Shown here in pieces: positions 9,988 to 21,900 of a stretch of DNA of 64,000 nt. Under the pieces are notes generated by a model. The model was not told the DNA's origin. It was given only the letters and a program-made list of their open reading frames with translations, and ran no database searches. The stretch covers positions 24,193,001-24,257,000 of the forward strand of contig NC_089036.1 of the NCBI RefSeq assembly GCF_034140825.1, given 5' to 3'. This stretch comes from Oryza sativa Japonica Group. Its lineage: Eukaryota > Streptophyta > Magnoliopsida > Poales > Poaceae. The position numbers and the translations under genes were made by a program. How positions within the stretch are numbered: the first letter of the stretch is position 1; each line of letters opens with the position of its first letter.

Positions 9988-12900
9988 ATGGAGGCTGCGG
10001 GGCTCAGCTCGTGGATGCGGGGTTTTCTCCTGCCGTCGCTGTGGGAGGCGGAGGTCGCCGTCTCCGCGGCCGCGCTGCTCGTCGCGGCACTGCTCCTCCT
10101 CTTCCTCGACCAGGCGGTCCAGTCCAGCACCAAGTCCCCGGCTTCCTCCTCGTCGCCGCCGCCCTCTCCTACCACTACGGCAGCCGCGAGCTGCCGCCGA
10201 GACGGTGGTTGTGGTGGCTGCGGCTGCCGGCGCCGGCGGGCGAAGGGGAAGCCAGCGGCCGCTGAACTTGGAGGCACCAGCAAGGTGAGCCACATTATAT
10301 TTGTTTGCATTGCACATTTGCACTTCCTTCTTAATTATCAGAACAATTTGTTTGCATTGCAGGTTGCTCTTCCAGATGGTAGCCCTCACTCTCGGGGCAG
10401 AACCAGCTATGTGATCAAGGTACTTGCTTATATTATCTGCAAGGTTAATTGACTCCATGTCTGAATTGTTTCCGTGTGCCTTTTTCTGTTTTTGCAATCA
10501 GCTGGAGCTGCTCTGTGCCAAGTACCTCATCGGCGCCAACTTGAACGGGAGCTCCGATCCTTACGCCGTCATCTCCTGCGGCGAGCAGAGACGCTTCAGG
10601 TCACCTGCCATTACAACTTCTCTGCGCTATGCCTCATCTTCACACAGTATTTTGTTCTAATATAATCATGTCTGAGCTAAAAAATCATTCTAAAAAGCAA
10701 GCATGGCCTAATGCGTTTGCAGTTCCATGGTGCCTAGCTCAAGAAACCCGTTGTGGGGGGAGGAGTTCAACTTCCTGGTTAGAGAGCTCCCAGTTGAGGT
10801 ACCAACAGTTTGCCATGTTGTGAATTCGAATTTCTGATATGTTTCTCAATTGCATTCCAAGTTTCTGTGTCACAAGTGAAAAGGTGATGCAGTGTCCATC
10901 ATTACAATTCCATTATACACCAAGAAACTCTAATCATAGTGTCTCAGGTTGCCCCCAAAAAGATAAAATAGTTAATCCAGCTTTAATCCAGTCTGTTTTT
11001 CTCATCTTAAGCGTGCGAGAAAAGCAAAAACGTATGAGTGTGATGGATTCAGATTAGACAAATGCTATGTGAAAAACGGCACAGGGTGTATGCCAGCCTT
11101 GGTCCCTGATACAAAGCTATACTTTTGCACTATTGTACTAGTACTACTTTTCATCCTTGCTGATTAGATATTTGGATCCTTCGGCCAAGCGGTATATATT
11201 GCTGGCTGCCTGGCTTGCAGCTGAGCTTTCAGAATTGTAGCAGAAAGTCGCATGGTAAAATTCTCAAAGTCACTTTGCTTTGTCATAATCATGTGGCAGA
11301 TTTCTTCCCGTCAGAAAAATGGTGGTCCAAATAACACAGCATAATTGGCGACCAGCTGAGTAGCAGAAATTATGAGTAGCAAGCAGAACAATAAATTATA
11401 CTTGCTGGTGCATATGCTTTGCATTACCTTGCACGTGCAGCATCAGCTAGCTTCTCTAATGTGACATTTGCAGTTTTGCACTGCTCCTGTCAATGATTCA
11501 AAAGTAAGGTTTAGCCTAGAAAAACATTGTACTACAAAAGAATGGAAAGGCCGAGTTCAATAAAAGTTTCCATTATCTAAAATAAAAGGATGGAAATTAA
11601 GTACTCCCTCCGTCCCAAAATATAACAACTTTTAGCCCTTAGAATTTATCCCAAAATATAACAATTTAACAACTTCTCCAAACATTCTCTTCTCAACCAA
11701 TCACAACCCTCCATCATTCACTTTTCCCACCTACCTCCAGTACTCATCCAATCATAATCCTCCACCATTCACTTCTACCTACTTTCTTAATAACCGTGGC
11801 CAACTCTAAAACGTCTTATATTTTGGGACGGATGGAGTAGTAAAAATCTGAGTAGATACAATTCCCCCATAATATTTCTTACCCAACAGCTGTGACTGAT
11901 ACTTACAATGAAACCGTTCAAAAGATGAGCTCCTTTTAACATTTGATGCCGAACTTTGGTTGCCTGCCTGATATACTCTTCTGTATATAGGTAACCATAA
12001 CAATGTACGACTGGGACACAGTGTGCAAGTGCAAAGTTATTGGATCTGTAACTGTAGCCGTTCTCGGTGAAGACGAAGCAGGAGCTACTTGGTTCGACCT
12101 GGACAGTAAATCTGGTCAGGTAAAGTGTAAAATTGATGAATAAGTGATATTGTCTAACTTACCACTATTGCTGTACTTCAAATATTCAATGAACTTTTAA
12201 GGATGTATTTACAATTAACGAAATATGGTTGCAGATCTGCCTGCGTTTTAGCTCAGCTAAAGTATTTCTGACTTCTGAGAGGTAATCTTAATCAGGAAGA
12301 GGGGGGGGGGGAGGGGGGGAGGGGGGGAGGGGGAAGCAGCATACCTGATGATAAGCAATCTTCTTATTTTCCTTTTTCCCCTCTTTCTCCAGTCTGTTTG
12401 ACCAATGTGTTGGAATCGAGTCCGAGAGAACGATGATGCTAAGCAAGCAATACCTGCCAATAACTCAAGATAGTGGCCTTCTACAAGCTATATTTGAACT
12501 TCCTCATGATGAAGTATTAATTCCTGATATTACAATTGCTTATACAGTATTTCATACTCATCAGAATTGACTCTTCCTCATGATGATTCATGTTTCTTAT
12601 GCTGAAACATTCCATCTGTCTCTTGTACTTCCAGATTGTTCACCAAAGTTATTCTTGTGCTCTGGAGAGGTCTTTCCTGCACCATGGGCGTATGTACATC
12701 TCCTTATGGCATCTGTGCTTCCACTCCAATGTATTCTCCAAACAGTTGAATGTAAAGTACATGGATCTGAAGAAACATGCATTGCTTAATTATTTTACTT
12801 GAAGCTGAACATTGTTATTTATGCTCCTTTCTAGTTATCTCCATGGTAAATCAATAACAGCATGGAAATATTGTTAAGTAAATTTACACACTTATTATCC

Positions 12901-15731
12901 CTTAGATGATTTTCTTGAGCTTATTACTTTTATTTTGAGAACTTCCAGTTCGCTTTCTAAGACCTGCAATTTTTTAGGTGATTATTCCATTACAAGATAT
13001 AGATGAGGTATGCAACCTACGAAGCTCTTTCCGTGGACTTAGTATTTGCTTTCTATCAGCTGAGATAGTAGACATCCACATCACTTTATCCCGCAGATAA
13101 AAAGAAGTCAGCATTCCCTTATCAACCCAGCAATTACTATTTTTCTTCGTACCGGTTCAGGTGGTCATGGAACACCCCCTTCATGCAGTCAAAATGGTAA
13201 TTTATTGGCTCAATCTCATAATTTTTAAAACGTTGGATTCAAGAAAATGCCTAAATTGGAAAAGTAGTTTAATATCATAGAATCGAATTACCACATTTGT
13301 GCAAGTTTGAACTCCAGAGAGCTTGAACTGTATCATTTTCAAGTTGAGTTACTCTAAAAGAAGTGGCTTTTACCAGTAAAAGTTGCGCTAGCAAAGAAAA
13401 TCATAAACCTAATAGATACTCCCTCTATCCCAAAATATAACAACTTTTAGCCCTCAGGATTTATCCCAAAATATAACAACTTCTCCATCAACATTCTCTT
13501 CCTAACCAATCACAACCCTCCACCATTCACTTTTCCCACCTACCTCCACTACTCATCCAATCACAACCCTCCACTATTCACTTCTACCTACTTTCTTAAT
13601 AACCGTGTCCAACTCTAAAACTTCTTATATTCTGGGACGGAGGGAGTATACAATTTAGATTAACTATTCATGTTAGAAATCTATGTAGAGATTTTCTGTT
13701 GAAAATACCTGGCTTGATTTCTCAGGAAGAATCAGGTACAAATTCACATCATTCTGGAATAGAAACCGCACATTTCGGGCCCTGGAGAATGCTCTGCAGA
13801 GTTACAGGGCAACCTTAGAAGCTGAAAAACAGGTATCCAGAAATTATTCTAGCTTGAATATTTTCTGTTGATTTTGCAGAAATTATCTGAGCATCTGTAA
13901 TGCTTTCCTACAAACAGGTCAGAATGCATTCACTTCAACAAAGAAGAAGCAGCGATGTCATCTGTAGCAAAATAGATGACCTAAAGACAGCAGAAAGAAG
14001 CATTGAACAAGCAAAAGCATTCCAACCTTTCATCAATGAACATGTTCTTGTAGATGCAACCAGTGTGAGCATCCCAAGTTGTTTTCCTACATATTCAATG
14101 CACAATTTGTTATCCCTTTCCCCCCTAATTTTCAACATGACATTGTCCATCAGAAAACCTTCCCTGGCACATCTGAGAAGTTCTTCAGTATCATATTAGG
14201 TGACAATTCAATGTTTTTCCAGCAGTATCGACATGGAAGAAAAGATACAGATTTAAAGGTTCCTATTTTGTCAGTAGCACCAATCGCATGTTCTATTTGC
14301 TATGTCAATCCTTGGATGTGTTAATCTAGTGACTGGTAGCATAACCAACATTTTTTTAATTTATAGTGTTTTGATTTTTCATTCTCTAGCTTAGCAAGTG
14401 GTACCCCTCAGATGAGTATGGCGGCAAGATCCGCGAAGTGATGTTCAGGTCTCTATGCCACAGTCCTTTATGTCCCCCAGATACTGCAGTGACAGAATGG
14501 CAACGTGCTTCTTTCTCAAAGAACAAAACAAATCTGGTAAGATTAAATTAGTAACAGATAGGTCCACTGTGAATCAGGTTTTCTTGATTTTTCTTCTTTA
14601 ATGAAATTATGACTTACTATCTCATTTCAGATCTATGAGACAAAGCATCAGGCACATGATGTTCCATTTGGTTCTTACTTTGAGGTATTTGCCACCATTA
14701 TTGACAACACGAACAAATAGAAATAGAAAATTTGAAATATTAGAAAGATTGTTTGGTCAGGAAAGTAGTAATTTTGTGAGAACTTGTTACTTGCTTCTCC
14801 GTTTCTATGTCTTTTCAGCAATCTTTTCTATTGTCTAAGAAGTTAATATAGTAAAGTACTCATTTTGCACAATAGATACTAATGCTAATGAAGAGGAGAC
14901 CAAGTGGCCCGTCTTTAACCATTTCTTTCTCTGTATAAAACCACAAAATATTCACTCTTCCCAGTAAGATGTAATTATTTTTCCTGAGAGAGGAATTGCC
15001 ATTGATACCTTGGTCATAGATCCACTGCAGGTGGCATCTAAGAACAACCTCCAGTTCAACATGTCAAGTTGATATAAAGATTGGTAAGTTGGCTATACAT
15101 TGTATTAAGCTAAACTTTTGCTAGCAAAAGATGTTTCTGTTAAATATTACATTATGCTTATGCACATTATAGGAGTAAACATGAAGAAATGGTGCATTTT
15201 GCAATCCAAAATAAAGTCTGGAGCAACTGATGAGGTATGCTAATACTATCTTAAGGTGGCCTAAAATGAATATGAGACTAGGAACACATTATTCTACTTC
15301 AAATTTCACAACTCTATGGCATAAAAAAAGGGATGAACAATAGTTCAGAATTCTAACCTCCTGTGTCACTTCGTAAAATGATTTCACCAGTCACCAAAGT
15401 TCCCAGACTTAAGAACTCCTTGATCTTAATGCCGTGGAAAAGCAGTCACCACCACTGAAAAATTAGATGCAAGACAAATGGGTGATAACAATTGATTCTA
15501 GGGCACTCTGTACCACAAAGCCCTCTAATTATGCAACCATATGGTAACAGAGACACTTTAAAGATTTTGTTTCCCCTCCAAAAACAGGATTTAATGGTTT
15601 CTTCTTGACATGATATGTTGCAGTACAGGAGAGAGGTTTGCAAGATTTTGGAAGCTGCCTGTGACTATGTCCTAAAAGAAGAGTCAAACAACCAAGCCAG
15701 TCATGAAATTGAGGCAATATCTTTAACATGA
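9988..15731 (+). CDS. C2-GRAM-VASt domain protein (BAGP1-like)
   Basis: Gene of 18 exons, all GT-AG, giving 621 residues: 9988-10284, 10363-10419, 10502-10599, 10723-10798, 11991-12119, 12235-12281, 12393-12513, 12635-12751, 12978-13007, 13097-13196, 13726-13832, 13918-14064, 14154-14258, 14390-14536, 14631-14684, 15020-15083, 15173-15234, 15624-15731. An N-terminal hydrophobic helix (about 21-40, [17 protein letters not shown]) is followed by a Cys/Arg-rich linker. A C2 domain (about 120-225) has [10 protein letters not shown] and [10 protein letters not shown], typical Ca2+/lipid-binding loops. A GRAM domain (about 260-350) and a C-terminal VASt domain (about 440-600, [11 protein letters not shown] start) follow. 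The order matches Arabidopsis BAG-associated GRAM protein 1, a membrane protein tied to basal immunity and autophagy. Such proteins act at membrane contact or vesicle surfaces; the role here is inferred. Confidence 0.85.
11604..11837. mobile_element. Stowaway-like MITE in C2-GRAM gene intron 4
   Basis: Ends CTCCCTCCGTCCCAAAATAT and (reversed) CTCCATCCGTCCCAAAATAT, flanked by TA on both sides (11602-11603, 11838-11839). About 234 bp, no ORF. Closely related to the copy at 13419-13646 and in the same orientation. Confidence 0.85.
12296..12337 (+). repeat. G-rich polypurine tract in C2-GRAM gene intron 6
   Basis: About 40 bases of G runs broken only by single A residues, on the transcribed (+) strand between exons 6 and 7. 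Several runs of eight or more G could form a G-quadruplex. Confidence 0.9.
13419..13646. mobile_element. Stowaway-like MITE in C2-GRAM gene intron 10
   Basis: Same family as 11604-11837: CTCCCTCTATCCCAAAATAT at the left, CTCCCTCCGTCCCAGAATAT reversed at the right, TA flanks at 13417-13418 and 13647-13648. The interior matches the first copy over most of its length. Confidence 0.85.
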
Positions 15732-16093
15732 AAAACTGTAGTTGTAAACCCATGTGTAGTTCCCACCGACAGATACTTCCAGCACATTGAAGAAGATGGC
15801 AGATGATCCAAATGAACTTCATCTCCACAATATATATGTACTTACTGCATGATACAGAAAAGATCAAACACTGTTACTTCAAACTAACAAAAGAATTCAA
15901 GAGAAGCTGACTTTTCTAAACCTTATTTTCTTATCGTACATGAACAACACACAGAAGTATGGTAAACTGTAAGGAGGTGCTAATTATTATTTACAGCTAC
16001 TAAAGTATGACGCCCTGGTTTTTTACAGTAACACTATAATCACAACATCACGCATTCACACTTCTTTTTAGCCGGGATGGCCGAAGGATGTAT
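15732..16093. other. Convergent 3' ends of C2-GRAM and TRAF zinc-finger genes
   Basis: About 360 bp separates the two stop codons, so their 3' untranslated regions probably meet or overlap. Nothing else is seen. Confidence 0.5.
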
Positions 16094-17724
16094 TCACACT
16101 TTCCCTGACTTAAACTCGCTTTCAAGTTTCTTCAGCTTTGTCTCTTGCACTTTGAGATCCTGTTCGAGTTTCTTGATCTTTGCTTCTTGCTCCTTTGCTG
16201 TTAGAGTGAGGGTTCTGTTATCTAAAGCCCCAGAGAGTTCATTCAGTGACTGGGCCTGTAATAAGATTGAAAATAGTAATTAATCCAGATATCCTATTTG
16301 GGAACTGATTCATCAGAAATACATGCATATTTCCCTTAATAATTATGGGTAACAAGCCCCAGCGGGATTCAAAAATTACAACTTGGTGTAAACAAAAATA
16401 TACCCACTGCTTGCGATATCTAGAATTGTCAGAGCCATAAGCTCAGGAAATTAATCTGAGTACAGACAACCAGTTGCTTGTTTTTCAGACGAAAAAAATT
16501 GCGTGTGCTCTAGCCCAACTGTACTCATTCTCTGTCTCAAGTCAATGAAATTCAATGCAGTCCTCCAACAAAACGAGTGAAAAAAGGTATTCCATACTTC
16601 GATTGTCCTGGGTTGCCTTCCGATAAACCATGGGTATTATTTCATTAGTTCTACAATTACATACTGCTTCTAGCTGTTGAGTTGAATACTTGAATAATTG
16701 TTAATCCTTTATTCTCTAATCTTACACTGAGCAGATATCAAGCTAAATAGGAAAGGAGGGTAAGCTATAAGCATAGTTCAAATATGGCTTCAAAGGGTAC
16801 AGTACAAATAATACTAACCTTCTCAAGGAGGTGTAATCGTTGATTCATATCATTAACAAAAGCATCATGTCTTGTAGTTAGTTCAAGAATATACATCAGA
16901 TGGATTTGAAGGCGCTCTGAACAATGCTTATCAAGAACACACTGCGGAAAGGCTGATTCACAGCCAACCTGGTAAAAAGGGCAGTTAATAAGCTTCATAG
17001 GGCAAACTGATGCACAATGCCTGTCCATCTCACACCGCATAACATGCTGCTCGCACAACTGCTCACATGGTAGGACTTTGAATGGGCAGACAGAGTCATG
17101 CTTCTCAATGTGATTAGCAGAAAAGGAAGCTAAACATCCATCATTTTTGCAGTTTACTATCCTAAATCTACACAGATTCCTGTGTTCAGCCAGCTTATCT
17201 TGTGTGTCAAATCTCTCAGGGCAATGGATAATGCATTTCATGTCTATACTCTTAAGAATAGTCCCTGCAGTAGCCTCTCTAACATCTGGTGCCCAGAAGT
17301 TCTCCATCTCCAGCTTCTGTATGAAGTCTTTAATTTTGTTCAAGCGGGTTTCGCTAGACAAAAACCCAGACACATGGCTCAACAAGTTCCGTTTTGATGC
17401 TACAAAACCATCGATCAAGTCTGAGAGGAACTCCGTCGGCATGGTGGATGCTTTTATTAATTGTTCTGAGTGATCCTCGCCTCCGTCGACAGCCTCACGA
17501 ACAAGCGTCATGGACCCCTGAATCAAATATTCTGCTAGCTCGCTCTTCATTCCAACAGCTACAGAAGATGGGCTCTTGAAGATATCACCAGTAGTGCTGT
17601 CAACTGAGGCAGTTGCCAATCCACGAAGCAGGATTTCTGCCATGGAATGCACTACATCTGAATCACACAGGTTGCACTGAAAATTTAAGCCATCTTTCCC
17701 AACTGTGCATTCAAGGTTCTCCAT
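16094..17724 (-). CDS. TRAF-type zinc-finger protein
   Basis: Two coding exons, 17724-16819 and 16255-16094, in phase 0, giving 355 residues. The N-terminal third starts MENLECTV and has a paired Cys motif CNLCDSD. The centre (about 190-285) is a TRAF-type zinc-finger array with regularly spaced Cys/His: HRNLCRFRIVNC, HIEKHDSVCPF, HCASVCPMKLINC, HCSERLQIHL. The last 70 residues form a Lys/Glu-rich coiled coil (KEQEAKIKKLEQDLKVQETK). The protein lacks a RING and the MATH/TRAF-C domain, so it resembles the small plant 'TRAF-type zinc finger-related' proteins of unknown function, probably a protein-protein adaptor. A 5' non-coding exon is likely, with donor at 18494 and acceptor just before 17764. 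Confidence 0.8.
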
Positions 17725-18941
17725 TGTAATACCAAGCAGTAGTTCAAATCATCATAACAGTCTTCTGAAAAGGTCCAATGAAGCAAACCATTTATGTACT
17801 TAGTCTAGTATATGCTCATGCATTCTTATAAAGAACATACATAAAATTTTCAAAGCAATGAAGCCTAAAACTTATGCAGGTAAGGTTCTCCAAAGATGCG
17901 TCACTGTTCAAACAACACCTAAATGGCTTCTAGACGTGGCTCACAATTGGGCTGCACATCGCCTAGTCAGAAGCGTTTCATATGAATCAACTATCTAGAG
18001 ATCAATAATGCCACTGCCAGCAATACAGTCCATGCACAACAAAACCAATTCCAACTACTATAGGCAATAGGCTATAGCACAATCAAACCCAATTACTCCA
18101 ATATACAAATATATGAATTGGTCATTGGAAAAATCTAGAACTGAATGAGATATTTGGCAATCTAGCACTTCACATCCCACACATTTGACATGATTGCTTT
18201 GCACAACGCCAACGAAAATGTGGAGACACTGGGATACGGAGTAGCGAGTACCAAATAACAACACAACACCAACGATGCAAGGAGCCAAAAAACGGAAGTT
18301 GAAAACTGGACGAAACAATCCATCTCCTATGATAATAGCAATCGAAGACTCAATCGGCGCATCGGACGAAACGGGAACACCGCCGCACACCTCGAGGATC
18401 CTAGCAACTGGTAAGCGAAGCGACGCCGGAAACGAGAGGCGGACAGAAGGCTACGCGCCGTCGAGAGGATGCGGAGGAGGGGAGGGTGGTTACCTCCGGG
18501 AGCAGGAACGATACGCCCGCCCAGCCCAGCCTCGAGTTCGCGGCCGGCGATACGGCGCCGCGCAGCGCTGGAGAGTCAGAGACCTCGCCGGAGGAGAGCG
18601 CGTCGCGTCAGCGCCACGGGGAGGGGGAGAGAGAAGAAGGCCCACGAGAAGAGGAGGAAGGAAAGAACAGGTCATCAATGGACTCATGGGCCGCGTGGCC
18701 GTCCTTCTGTAGCCCATCCAGCCCATCTGGACCGTGCATCGTCGATCCGACGGCCCGTGGAGCGAAAATGGATACGGCACGGTGTGTGGGGGTGTGCTTA
18801 GCCGTCTTCTTCTTCTTCCTCCGGCACCGCCGCCCACCAAACCAACCAACCAACCAGCCCCGCCTCGAGCCAAGCAAAACCCTAGCAAAGGGGAGGGGCA
18901 GCGCCGGCGGGGGCGACGGGGCGTGGGGGCGACGGTGCGCC
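17725..18941. promoter_or_regulatory. Shared head-to-head promoter, zinc-finger and LUC7 genes
   Basis: The minus-strand gene probably begins in a 5' non-coding exon ending at 18494, and LUC7 starts translation at 18942. The GC-rich core between them carries site II-type motifs: ATGGGCC near 18688, and AGCCCATC near 18712 and 18721. These are typical of plant housekeeping promoters. Open frames here (for example 18486-19316) read through the leader and LUC7 exon 1 and are not genes. Confidence 0.65.
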
Positions 18942-21900
18942 ATGGACGCGATCCGGAAGCAGCTCGACCAGCTCATGGGCGCCAACCGCAACGGCGACGT
19001 GCGGGAGGTCAGCCGCAAGTACTACGACCGCGACGTCTGCCGCCTCTTCCTCGCCGGCCTCTGCCCCCACGACCTGTTCCAGCTCACCGTGCGTTCCCCG
19101 TGCTACTCTCGATCCCCTCGCGGCGGAGCCCCCTCCTATATCCCCACTCCATCCATCGGATTCGGTTATCGCGTGGCTGATGTGCGCCTGCGTTGTTTTG
19201 TTTTTTTGCAGAAGATGGACATGGGGCCATGCCCGAAGATGCACTCGCTGCAGCTGCGCAAGGAGTATCCTTGGAGATCCCCTTCAAATTATTCATGTAG
19301 GGTAACTAGGGTTTAGTATGTTTCAGTTAGATTTTGTGTGTGAATAGAAATAGATTTGTGCCATGCAACCTGCTTGACGGTTTAGTTTGAATCGGAGAAG
19401 CGGAGTGCTCAGCCGAGGTGGTTCTAAGGCGAGAGCGACGAATTAGACATTTTATCGATGGTGTGGGATGTTTGGTCTGCGATTTGTTCGGCTAGGATGG
19501 CCTTCAACGCATATTTAGTAACTTTTGGTACTTCTAAATTTTTTTAGATGTGGGCCATGTGGCATCTATATTTATGGAGTTGATTGTGTTTACTTATTGC
19601 TAACATTAACTGTTGTGATGCTTGAGTATGCTACAACAATTTGGTGTATAAGGTTTACATTCTGAAAGATTTACGTTATGAATAATATTAGTGATGTAAT
19701 TCTATTTTAGTGCCTGCCAGTGCCTGGTGACAAGAACCGGCATTCTTTTAAGCGTTAGATCATGCCAGCTGTGAATATTTTTCCTTTTTGGCTTCAGTCA
19801 CATGTTACCCTTTTCTTTTCTTGCCAAAATTAAATGATTCGAGGTCAACTTGAGAAAAATAGAAGATTCTTGAGGAATTATTGGTAAAAGTTTAGATTTA
19901 GTATGGTTATTCTCAAAACCAGAACCCATAGAAAGTGTTTGGCCTGTTCGGCTGTTCTTATTGGTAAACCTGTGACACATGCTAGTCTGTACTGTATGTT
20001 TGCTATTGAGTGCAAGAGCTCTGTTCTATTTGTTTCCTGAACTTAGTAATAGATATGAAGAAGCGAAAGCCAAAGGTATGGACAATTATGACCGTGAATT
20101 GGAAGAAACTATAGAAAGACTAATATCGGAGTGTGAAAGGAAGATTCAGAGAGCCCTTAAACGTCTAGAGGAGGACGATGCCAAGGCAGCTATAGCAATT
20201 TCCATCACTGAAGTCACACAGGTATATTCCTTTATAATAGTTAGTTCTCCTTGGGTCCCACGACTGTGGAGATAAACTAAGTTGCAATATGTATGTACAA
20301 ATGCAGAGTAAAGAAGTGATTGAGTTCTCCAAACAAATCAAGGAGAAGATGAAGGAGATTGATGCTTTTGGTAAATCTGATGTTTACCTTTGTTTTGTTT
20401 GAAATTCCATCATGGCCACATCCTATCCACTTGAATTGACCATATCTTTATTAATATTTTCTCCTGAAAATTATTCAATTAGAGAGAATGATGCATCATG
20501 TTCATGACATATTCGCTTTAACTCTTTATCTCATTCAACAAGGAAATGTCTCTAGACAAAGAAGATATTCGGAAAAATATGTGTTTGGCTTTTTGCATGG
20601 ACCAAATTGGCTTCTGCCTAATTGTGTTTAATCAATGGAGTTTTTTAAATAAGCGAAGTCGAAGGAACTAAACTAAAAATGATCCTAAGAATGTTTTACA
20701 TTCATACAATTGCTGAAATCATGATAAAAGTATGGAAATTTGACCTCCGTAATCAAAATGAATGCTTTATATTTTTTTTCATAATTTATCAAATTATTCT
20801 TTATTGTGCCTAATGGGATAGTATTGATTTAGGAAAAATTAACCAATTCTTTCTCAAATATTTTTTGCTTTTCCCCCTCGCTATTTTGTTTCTTAAATCT
20901 TTGACTCTTTGTTACTCAATCTTTCTAACTTTGCCTGCCGTTGTGAATAATTTCCGAGTACACTACATAAAACAACTCCTTTTGTTCTCTTGAGTTTGAT
21001 TGTATCAACTGTCTCTTCCTCTAGATCTTGAGGGAAACACTGAGGGCAAAATTCGGGCTACTGAAGAGGTTGACAAGCTCAAGGAACAGAGGGCTGAAGA
21101 GCAGGTATTGTCCCTGTGATCAATGATCATGAAATATGTGTACCACAATGGAGTTTGTGTAGTGCGAGGACTTCATATTTTTATATGACTAAATTTATTG
21201 CCATCATATTGCTTTATATACAATGGTTTGCCACCGGAAGATTACAGGCATATTAGTGTTTGTATAACTTTTCATACCCTTTCAGGCAAAGCATCTACTT
21301 GAAGCTTTTAATAAGGACCGTGTCTCACTAATGACTTCACTCCAAACTGCTAATCAATCAATTCCACCACCACCTGTTGCTGCTGCTCCAGATGCACGCA
21401 CACAAGAAATGATTGATGAAAAACTCAAAAAGGCAGAAGAACTAGGTTTGATTTTTTTTAATCATGCTCCCTATATATTCCTTCCTTGAACTACCAAAGC
21501 ACATGGCTCATTGTCTTCTGTTCATCGTTAATATACAAAAATTCATTAATTTCTAGCTTCCATATTGAACAGGTGAGAATGGAATGATCGATGAAGCTCA
21601 GAAACTTTTGGATGAAGCAGAAGCTCTAAAGAAGGTGATCGACCTTGGCTTTTAATTTTGTTGGTGCAACTGATTAGAAATTTAGGAATAAATCCTCTAT
21701 GGTCGTTATCAAAGGAATAGTGTTCCATATCTCTCTTATGTGTTCTGTTGTCATGTTTAAACAGCTTGGTGCTCGGCCACAGCCTGTTCCGGACTCTGCA
21801 AAGATGTCAACTCACGTTCAGATTGTAAGTGTGGTGAATCGCTCATTGCAGTGCACATAAAAAATTGATATATTTAGTTGTTTTGTTTTCACTCCAAGAA

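Noticed and set aside
18486-19316. 276-residue open frame over the LUC7 leader
   Set aside because: It runs through the promoter, leader and exon 1 in the LUC7 frame. The conserved protein begins at the ATG at 18942.
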